A stretch of DNA of 57,537 bases from Bacillus sp. S/N-304-OC-R1 (GTDB taxonomy: Bacteria > Bacillota > Bacilli > Bacillales > Cytobacillaceae), in assembly GCF_019749375.1 (NCBI RefSeq), contig NZ_JACWFE010000011.1:1-57537 (forward strand), given 5' to 3'. The position numbers and the translations under genes are program-made. Below, one piece after another: positions 49,795-57,537 of the stretch. Below the pieces are notes generated by a model. That model did no database searches and had not been told where the DNA came from. It saw nothing but the letters and a program-made list of their open reading frames with translations. Each line of letters opens with the position of its first letter. Within the stretch, counting starts at the first letter, position 1.

Positions 49795-50217
49795 ATGGAA
49801 AAGATAAAGCGTTCCAAACCGGTTCCAATGAAACAAGATGATGAAATTTCATTATCAAACATTATGGAATCTGGACAGGATGAGGGAGAAAGAATAGAGA
49901 AAGTCAGTAAGCTTTTTAGTATCGTACAAGAAAAAATTTGACAGATATAAATGAAATCTATTTATAGGTTAAAAGGAAAATTGCAGTTGAGAAAGAGTGA
50001 ACGCCATTGGGAGTTTCTAAGGGCGTTGTCTTATTTATTGGAGAAAAGTTTATTTCGATGGATTTCGCGTATACAAAGCTTGTTTATGCTACTAAAAAAA
50101 TTATTGATTGCAGTGAAAAATTTGCGATTCAGTTATGACTGTAAGAAGCGGTATAAGGAGAATGCCTCATGTAGGTTTTATATTACAAATGAAAGAGAGA
50201 GGCAGATCCCAAGTTAA
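49795..50217 (+). pseudogene. gene remnants in a long non-coding stretch
   Basis: A 48-residue frame at 49795-49941 (MEKIKRSKPVPMKQDDEISL..RIEKVSKLFSIVQEKI) has only a weak site AGGA. Behind it, near 50003-50130, a frame without start gives TPLGVSKGVVLFIGEKFISM then DFAYTKLVYATKKIIDCSEK, with a flavour of the ARPP-1 family. Together they look like a decayed gene. I see no other gene in 49522-50577, apart from the promoter and leader of the following gene. Confidence 0.35.
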
Positions 50218-50577
50218 TGCAGCGATAATACACTATACCAAGCGATAACAATGATATGTCTTGGGATATGAAAAATTTAGTGCAAGCTGCATAATCCATT
50301 AGAGTATCTCTTGATAAAGGAGATAGATTAAATTTTCCCCCTAAAGGTTCCAAAAGCTAGTTCTTAACCACATTAAAGCCAGTGCGTTTGCTGTGATGGG
50401 AATGAATACGAGTATAGTAAATCGTCCTCAGCGAAAATTAATAAGATTTTGAAAAAACAATTGAATATTTACCTTTTTCTGCCTTAAAATAAGCTAAAAG
50501 GTAGATTTTTGTCGATTTTTATCGAATTTAGAAAAAAGTAAAGGTCTAAAGAACTAGAATAGGAGTATTCAAAAAAT

Positions 50578-53500
50578 TTGATTTGTGGAGAGATTATGAT
50601 GGCTAAGGGATTTAAGAGAACAATACAATTATATTTATGTTTTTGTTTAGTTATGGTTAGCGGTGGATATTTAGGAATTTTTGAAAAGACCGCAAAGGCA
50701 GTACAAGATACTCAATCAAATAATGTAAATGTTTGGGCTGCTAAAAGTACTACATTTTTTGATGGTGAATATTATCCTGAGCCTTCTGTTGATGAATTTA
50801 TGGATAGTGCTGAAAGCCCGGCGTTTCAATTTAATTTAGATGATGTGAATGGTGAAATAACTAGTGCCACTCTTGAACTTTTTGTCATGAGTACCCAAAT
50901 TTCCCATGGAGATTCTCTTTGGGGAACATTGTATGAGATCTCAAATGATAATTGGGTTAACGGATATTCGACCTACAATCCTCTAACATATTCAGAAATT
51001 TCACGTCATGATTACAAATCTTCAGTCGTTGGTGAATTGGAGAAATTTGATGTAACTGATTTTGTTAAAAAGGAACTTACTTCTGACTCTACAAAAATAA
51101 TCTCTTTCTTATTGCAAGGGGATAGGAATGCTAACCCTTCGAATCGTGTCCAAATAGCATCGGCTACAAACCCAACCCCTAGCCAACGTCCTGTATTGAT
51201 ATTAACGACATAATCCGGGAATGCAGAATATTCTGTCGCTTATAATGATAATGGGAGTGATGGCGGAAGTGCTCCAATAGATGAAGATAGCTACTACTTA
51301 GGGGAGAGTATTACAGTTGCAGGGCAAGGAACATTAATTAAATCAGGTTATACTTTTGATGGCTGGAATACTCAAGGGGATGGAATGGGTACTTCCTATT
51401 ATCCGAATGAAATAATTAAAATGGGAGACAAGGATCTAACCTTATATGCTAAATGGACAAAACGATCTAGTGTACCAAGTGTTACTAAAGCTGTAACGAA
51501 AGAGGATACTATTAGCACCAATGGACTGGTTATCAATTCAGATCCAAGTGTTACTCATTATAAAATTAGCAATATTATGGGCGGAACTCTCTACAAAAAT
51601 GATGGAACTTTCCAGATTTCGAATGGTGATTTTATCACGGCTGATGAAGGTGCTTCAGGGTTGAAATTTAGGCCAAATGATGATGCCAACTCCGCTGCAG
51701 GGTGATACATTCTCATTTGAAGTGCAATCGGCTCTCAATAATACAGGAAAAGGGTTAAGTGATGCTGTTGAAGCAACCATCTATGTAAGTTCGGTTAATG
51801 ACAAGCCGACTGCCAAACCAGATCAATTGCCATCCATTCTGGAAAATTCAGATGAATATGTTATTCCATTTGAAACCCTATTAATGAATGATTTAACTGG
51901 ACCTGCTAATGAGAGTGGGGAGACATTAACCATTCATTCTGTTTATCAAGGAATCGGCGGAAACGTAAGAATAGAAGGTTCGAACGTTATTTTTACCCCA
52001 GAAGTAAACTATCGAGGAATAGCTAGTTTTGAGTATGAAATTCAGGATAATGGTACTACAGATGGGAAGGATGACCCACCGGCAAGCCGTGGTAATGTGA
52101 CATTTACAATTGATGCAAGAGCGGACAAGCCTACAGTAACCAATGCTGATACCAATGAAGATACACAAAGTACAGACGGATTAGTAATAACGCCAACTAC
52201 AGCTGGCGGGTCAATAACCACTCATTTTAAAATTACTGATATTCAAGGCGGAGAACTTTACAAAAATGATGGAGCTACACCTATAGCAGATGAACAATAT
52301 ATTACAGTTGCAGAAGGGATGGCAGGGTTAAAGTTCACACCTAATAAGGATGAGTTTGGAACAACTGGATTTGGATTCAAAGTTCAAGCTGCTTCAGGAA
52401 CAGATGGAAATAAATTAAGTGATCCGGTTACTGCGGCCATTATTGTTTATCCAGTCAATGATCCTCCTATTGCAGTAAATGATGATCTTCATGAGTTAAA
52501 TTTTGGAGAACCTGTTGCCATTTTATTTGAAGAGCTATTACAGAATGATAAACCAGGCCCTATTAATGAGATGGACCAAACAATATCAATTACTTCTGTT
52601 CAGAATCCTATAGGGGGAACTGTTGAGATAAAGGATGGTAAGATTATCTTTACTCCTGATCAGTTGGGAGCAGCAAGTTTTGATTACACGATTGAGGAAA
52701 GTGGAAATAAAACCGATAAAGCGACTGTAAACTTTACAGTAATAGACAAACAAGGGCCAGTTATTGAAATATTAGGCGGCGATGAATTATATATAATGTT
52801 GGGAAACGAATATAAAGAACTTGGTTATAAGGCTGAAGTCGCCGTAGAACATGATTTAACGGGTAAAGTTAAAGTAACTGGCACTGTTAATACCAACCAA
52901 TTAGGCACGTATGAACGAAAATACAATGTCTCCGATTCTAGTAACAATGCTGCAATAGAAGTAACGAGAAAAATACATGTGGTTTCAGCAGATCTAAGTA
53001 CTATAATCGTTTCACAAGGTGAGCTCACACCTGAATTTGATAAGTCAATACCCGATTATAAAATGTCAGTAGCTTATAATATAGAGAGTATTGATATTAC
53101 TGCAAGTACATTAGATCCGACTGCAACTATAGTATGCAATGGCTATCCACTTGGAAATAATGGTACCCAGCCAATTTCTCTAGTTGAGGGAAATAACGAG
53201 ATAACGATGGTTGTGACTGCACGAGGGGGAGCTGCTAAAACCTATACATTAGAGGTTAAAAGAGGCTTTACACCGCCAGCAGAACCGCAGGTAACTGCAA
53301 ATGATTTACAGAATATTATCATTGGTGCGGATAGTACAATGGAGTACTCGGTTAATAATGGAGATAGTTGGACAACTTATTATTCTGAAAATCCGCCAAG
53401 GTTTCCGGGAAAAGTAACAGTTTTAGTTCGTGTAAAAGCAGATGGTGAAAGACCAGCAGGGAAATCGAAGAGTCTTAGTTTTACGATAAACCCATCATCA

Positions 53501-54790
53501 AGCGGAAATAATGATGATAAACCGAATTTCCCACCTAACACTGAAGTCATCACAGTCGATGTAGATGGGGAAAATGGAAAGAATTTAACCCAAACTCCAA
53601 TTATGCGAACAACTACAGCAGATGGTAAGGTCCATGATCACGTAACCATGTCAGAGGATATTGCCAAAGACACGGTCAAAAATGCAAAAGTGCAAGGCAC
53701 TGATACGGCTCGTATTATTATTCCAGATACAAATGATCAAGTATCGGAAGTAATAGTTGAGATTCCAAAGCAGGCTGTAAAACAATTAAATGATGGAAAT
53801 ATGAACCTAGAGTTAGCTACTAATAATGTGATCATCTCCATTCCAACAGAATCAATTGAAACCTTTATTGAGGATCTATTCTTTAGAATTGTCCCTCTCA
53901 AATCAAAGGAACAACAAAAACAACTAGATGAACGGGCAAAGCAGGAAGAGGTAATTCAAGAGGCAGCAAAAAATAGAAACGTTAAGGTACTTGGGCGCCC
54001 GATGGAAATCGAAACAAATATGCAAGGTCGTCAAGTATCCATAATTCTGCCTATAAAAGATACCTTGCCGGCAAATGCCAATGAACGCCAAAAATTCCTA
54101 GGCAATCTTGCTGTTTATATTGAGCATAGTGACGGAACAAAGGAAATGGTTCAAGCAAAAGCTATATCGTTTAAGAATGCTGAATGGGGCCTTGAATTTA
54201 ATGTCTCCAAGTTCAGTACATTTACAATTGTTCAGGTTGAAGGAGAAAATGGGGAAACATGTACAAAAGATAATCTTGCACCCGGTGTAATTGGTTGCCT
54301 AAACACAAAAAAGCAAATTCCCATATATGAACTAGTAAAAAATCGTCTAAAAAAGGTCGATCCCATATATGAACTAGTCAAAAATCGTCTAAAAAAGGTC
54401 GATGGGCTTAAAGGCGGACAATCGGTTCCTGCTTATGAAGCAATTTCTCCTATGCTCGGTCTTGGTGGAGACATTTGGGTGGAACGAACAGGAGTTATTC
54501 GATATGAAACTCCATCTAAAGCTATGTTAGCCAAAAATATGCTAACAGGATCAAGCCACCAAAAACAACTATGGAAGGGATCTGAACTGCATCCAGGGCT
54601 AGTTGGAATAATCACAGTATTAAAAGATACCGTTGTTTGGGAAAAAATCAACAAAACCAATAAATTGCCACGAATCTTAAAGAAAGGCGTACAATACAGA
54701 GTATACCGCTACGTCCCTGCCATGTATCAAATCGGAAATAACAAATATCTAGAACAAAACCAAGAAATCAACTTTAAAAAAATTAATTAA
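50578..54790 (+). pseudogene. large adhesin-like secreted protein, broken by a stop and a frameshift
   Basis: The frame starts at the ATG-rich region near 50578 (GAGATTATG; the Met at residue 7 or 8 is also possible) with a signal peptide (YLCFCLVMVSGGYLGIFEKT..AKA). The first domain is a DNRLRE/CBM96-like beta domain ending LILTT, followed by TAA at 51211-51213. In the same frame comes an InlB-type repeat (LGESITVAGQGTLIKSGYTF, DGWNTQGDG). At 51700-51702 one extra G shifts the frame; the rest, to 54790, holds two or three cadherin-like tandem domains (NEDTQSTDGLVITPTTAGGS), a surface Ig domain (VIEILGGDELYIMLGNEYKE), a cadherin-like beta-sandwich (LSTIIVSQGELTPEFDKSIP) and a long C-terminal part. 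Restored length is about 1,400 residues. No LPxTG or SLH is seen. Confidence 0.82.
54320..54403 (+). repeat. 42-bp tandem duplication in the adhesin tail
   Basis: Encodes PIYELVKNRLKKVD twice in a row. The DNA differs at one base only (GTA/GTC), so the duplication is recent. Confidence 0.85.
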
Positions 54791-54795
54791 TATCT

Positions 54796-54825
54796 AAAGG
54801 GACAGCTTGCTGTCCTTTTAATTTT
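54796..54825 (+). terminator. terminator behind the adhesin gene
   Basis: Stem AAAGGGACAGC / GCTGTCCTTT around TT, followed by TAATTTTT. It includes a GGGACA...TGTCC core like the other mini-palindromes. Confidence 0.75.
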
Positions 54826-55351
54826 TGGGAAAGAGGTACCTTGTCCCATTTTGTGTAAAGTAAATACGGGGAATGTCTGAACATTCCTCATGTTATATCA
54901 TTTTACTTTCCTGCAATGGAACAAATGCAAAATAAAAGACTAGGCTATTTGCTATAGCCTGCTCTTTTACGGGCTGTTAAACTTCCATTAAAGTTACCTA
55001 AAGTCTTGAAGTGGGAGTCATACAGTACGTTTTTTGAAATAAAACAACAAGGAGACTGGGACACTGAACCTGTCCCCTTGTACCTGATGATTGAATTTAG
55101 TTAAATAGTCTTGTATTTTTCGATAATAATGGTTAAGTAGGTAAAATATACATAACGGAATGTAAAAAAGTAGTTGATTCCGGGTATATAGTTTTGTATA
55201 TATTGGGTGTAGCTGAAAAGGTTAAGTAGATAAACCTAGGTATATGTTACTGTAAATCAATCAGGAAGGTGGTAAAAGGGATATTCTGAAGATGTAATTT
55301 TCAAATATTAAATAAAAGATGTAACTACATACATCAAGGAGAGACAGAGCC
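54826..55351. other. gene-free stretch before the second chemoreceptor
   Basis: Holds a GGGACACTGAACCTGTCCCC palindrome at about 55046-55066, a hairpin AGGCTAT / ATAGCCT at about 54950-54960 and the promoter region of the chemoreceptor gene. No coding frame is seen. Confidence 0.5.
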
Positions 55352-57352
55352 ATGTTTAAGTCGATCAAGGGCAAATTAATTTTACTATTTACGACTCTAT
55401 TAGTTTTAACGATAGTAGCCATTGGGCTATTCGTTGATCATAAGACAAAAAGTCAAATTGAGGGGAGTGTCATTGAGCAATCTAAGAGTATTGTTGCCGA
55501 GATCACCCATTCCCTTCAAATGACAATGGTTCAGTATGAATCAAGTATGAAATATGTAGCTGATTCGCCAGAAGTTGCAGGTTACATTCAAGCGGCTGGA
55601 ACAGGGGAAGCTGGCGAGAGTGATAAAGCTAACGAGCTTGAACGATCATTTCATAATTATTTAGATACTTATAAGGAAGTAACCTCCATTTACGCAGCCA
55701 GTGCCAGGAAGGATCTGAAGATTGTTCCAGCAGTTGAATTGGGGCCTGATTTTGATCCAACTTCAAGGGATTGGTATAAGCAAGCGGCCAACAATCCTGG
55801 GAAGATTGTCTGGAGTGAACCTTATATAGATGCGGCCACAAACCAATATGTGGTCACAGCCTCCTATGCCATTCAGCAGGGTGGTCAAGTTGTTGGTGTA
55901 ATCGGGCTGGATATGCACTTGGACAATATGACAAAAATGGTTGAGAAGGCAAAGATTAGTCATAATGGATATGCATTTGTTTTTTCAAAGGAGGGGACAG
56001 CAATTGTTCATCCAACTTTGCGCAATGAAAATCTAATGAATCTCCCTTATATAAAAAAGATCTATAGCGCTACCGAAGGCGTGTCGTCCTATGTACATGA
56101 AGGTGAAAGAAAGCTTCTCGTATACAATACTATGCCTAGCACTTCATGGAAAATTGGAGCAGCTTATAAATATGATGATTTATTAGCAGGGGCAAAAGAA
56201 ATAAGAATCAATATTATTATTATTTCTTTGATCGCTTTAATTTTGGCTATAGCCGTTACTTATTTCACAGCATCTAAGATTGCAAAGCCTATTATCGCTT
56301 TAAAAGATGCGGTTACCCATATAGCAAACGGTGATTTAACAGTAGTAGCAAAAGTGGCTACAAAGGACGAAATCGGGCAATTAGGGATACATTTCAATGG
56401 GATGGTTGAAAAATTAAAGTCAGTTCTTCAAAGGGTAGATTCTTCTGTTGATGATGTAAAAGTTTCTGCTGAAAGCTTAAGTGCTGTTTCAGAAGAAGCT
56501 AATGCCTCCAGTGAGGAAATTGCAGCAGCCATTAATGAAGTAGCAAAAGGTGCTACATCTTCGGCTCAAGAAGCAGAATCCGCTAATCGATTATCTGATC
56601 AACTAAGCGAGCAAATAACGGATATCAGTTCACATGCTGCCCAAATGGCTGGTTTAGCACAAGAAGCGGAAAACATCAATCAAAACGGAATACAGCAAGT
56701 TAATCATTTAAGAGACTCCTTTACGGTTTCTCGTGAATACCTAGACTCCATGGAGGAAGTCATCCATGATTTAGCAAAGAAAATTAAGCAAATTGAAATG
56801 GTCATTAAGACGGTAACAGAGATTAGTTCACAAACGAACCTGCTAGCTCTAAATGCTAGTATCGAGGCTGCTCGTGCAGGCGAACTTGGGAAAGGATTTG
56901 CTGTCGTAGCAGAAGAGGTTAGACGATTAGCAGAACAATCTGTTGCCGCAACGGATGAAGTAAAGAGTACTATTGAGGCAATTGAGAGCGGAGCAATTCT
57001 AGCTGTTGAATCAATGATCAAAACGAAGGAAAATTTCGATCAGCAAGCAAATGTTGTCAAATCGACTGAGACCAGCTTCCGCTCAATTTCCGATACTGTC
57101 GACAAACTAAGACTATCCATTCTCCATATCCATCACGAAATGGATCATATCGAGCGAAGTAAATCAGACGTACTAAGAGGCATTCACTCCATGGCAGCCA
57201 TGTCCCAACAAGCTTCCGCTTCCTGTGAAGAGGTTAGTGCATCTACCGATGAACAGGTCGTAGCCATTCAAACGGTTTCTCATTCTGCTGAGCAGCTTAC
57301 AGAGCTAAGTAATGAGCTTAAAAAGGTTGTAGAGCAGTTTAAGCTGAAATAG
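55352..57352 (+). CDS. methyl-accepting chemotaxis protein with dCache sensor
   Basis: 666 residues; AAGGAGAGACAGAGCC precedes the ATG. First membrane helix about 8-28 ([20 protein letters not shown]), extracellular dCache domain with [12 protein letters not shown] and [20 protein letters not shown], second helix about 287-308 ([20 protein letters not shown]), HAMP ([20 protein letters not shown]) and signalling domain with the tip [18 protein letters not shown]. Only about one third identical by eye to the receptor at 8605 in the sensor part, so the ligand probably differs. Stands alone, with a mini-palindrome behind it. Confidence 0.92.
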   Translation: MFKSIKGKLILLFTTLLVLTIVAIGLFVDHKTKSQIEGSVIEQSKSIVAEITHSLQMTMVQYESSMKYVADSPEVAGYIQAAGTGEAGESDKANELERSFHNYLDTYKEVTSIYAASARKDLKIVPAVELGPDFDPTSRDWYKQAANNPGKIVWSEPYIDAATNQYVVTASYAIQQGGQVVGVIGLDMHLDNMTKMVEKAKISHNGYAFVFSKEGTAIVHPTLRNENLMNLPYIKKIYSATEGVSSYVHEGERKLLVYNTMPSTSWKIGAAYKYDDLLAGAKEIRINIIIISLIALILAIAVTYFTASKIAKPIIALKDAVTHIANGDLTVVAKVATKDEIGQLGIHFNGMVEKLKSVLQRVDSSVDDVKVSAESLSAVSEEANASSEEIAAAINEVAKGATSSAQEAESANRLSDQLSEQITDISSHAAQMAGLAQEAENINQNGIQQVNHLRDSFTVSREYLDSMEEVIHDLAKKIKQIEMVIKTVTEISSQTNLLALNASIEAARAGELGKGFAVVAEEVRRLAEQSVAATDEVKSTIEAIESGAILAVESMIKTKENFDQQANVVKSTETSFRSISDTVDKLRLSILHIHHEMDHIERSKSDVLRGIHSMAAMSQQASASCEEVSASTDEQVVAIQTVSHSAEQLTELSNELKKVVEQFKLK

Positions 57353-57387
57353 GGATAAGTATTTGAGTTCCTCAGTGGTTGATAGGG

Positions 57388-57412
57388 TCAAGGGACAGGT
57401 TCACTGTCCTGT
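57388..57412 (+). repeat. GGGACAG...CTGTCC mini-palindrome behind the chemoreceptor gene
   Basis: AGGGACAGGTTCACTGTCCT: stem GGACAG / CTGTCC around GTTCA. It may serve as terminator, although the T run is short. It belongs with the related palindromes at 14491, 54797 and 55046. Confidence 0.6.
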
Positions 57413-57537
57413 CATTTCCTGATTGAAGAACAGTTGGTGCTCTTCTGTACAGAGTACATTACATGTAAAATTTAATGCGAAGAACTAAGAAAAAAGCCCT
57501 ATTTCTTTGATATGCTCCCCATTAGGTAGACAGATTA

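Noticed and set aside
1..57537. tRNA or rRNA genes
   Set aside because: No cloverleaf with a GGTTCGAATCC-type arm or conserved rRNA segments was seen.

Overview
The window comes from a low-GC, spore-former-type Firmicute of the family Bacillaceae. Evidence: strong GGAGG-type ribosome binding sites with frequent TTG/GTG starts, a ssbB/ywpF and ywqA/ywqB gene neighbourhood as in Bacillus subtilis, a ComK homologue, SbsC-type S-layer proteins as in Geobacillus, and an S-box leader. I cannot name the species from sequence alone.

Layout. 1-7 kb: competence and housekeeping block (ywpF-like, ssbB with two perfect ComK-type AT boxes upstream, a frameshifted XRE regulator, an unknown protein, Snf2 helicase ywqA and SWIM-zinc protein ywqB). 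7-11 kb: CarD-like regulator, a secreted LysM-3D wall protein, a chemoreceptor, and a DUF1659/DUF2922 pair. 11.3-12.6 kb: a PlcR/PapR-like (RRNPP) quorum-sensing pair whose propeptide carries seven tandem copies of ADYPVQH. 13-18.5 kb: acyltransferase, an orphan S-box (SAM) riboswitch with gene remnants, a frameshifted Nudix gene, a secreted S41 protease, and a 52-bp intergenic tandem array. 18.7-38.3 kb: a cell-surface region: secreted coiled-coil protein, three-gene operon of SbsA-type Ig proteins, three SbsC-like S-layer proteins, a secreted beta-propeller protein, a truncated group II intron placed directly behind a terminator hairpin, and a subtilisin-like protease with Ig-like repeats. 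38.3-46.8 kb: accessory region with many remnants: a three-gene operon of unknown function ending in a membrane protein, a ComM fragment, comK, an XRE regulator, iteron-like palindromic repeats at about 52-bp spacing, a sigma factor and a neighbouring gene each with one in-frame stop, and a GIY-YIG protein. 46.8-57.5 kb: small unknown proteins, a secreted repeat protein, a large adhesin-like gene broken by one stop and one frameshift, and a second chemoreceptor.

How it hangs together. Many products are exported and probably build or remodel the wall and S-layer. Competence appears twice: ComK-type sites with their likely target ssbB at the left end, and comK itself near 43 kb. Several genes differ from an intact reading frame by only one base or one stop codon, so either recent pseudogenization or sequence error should be considered. 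The most striking item is the RRNPP regulator with its seven-copy propeptide; second are the unknown 38.9-41.8 kb operon and the two 52-bp-period repeat arrays.
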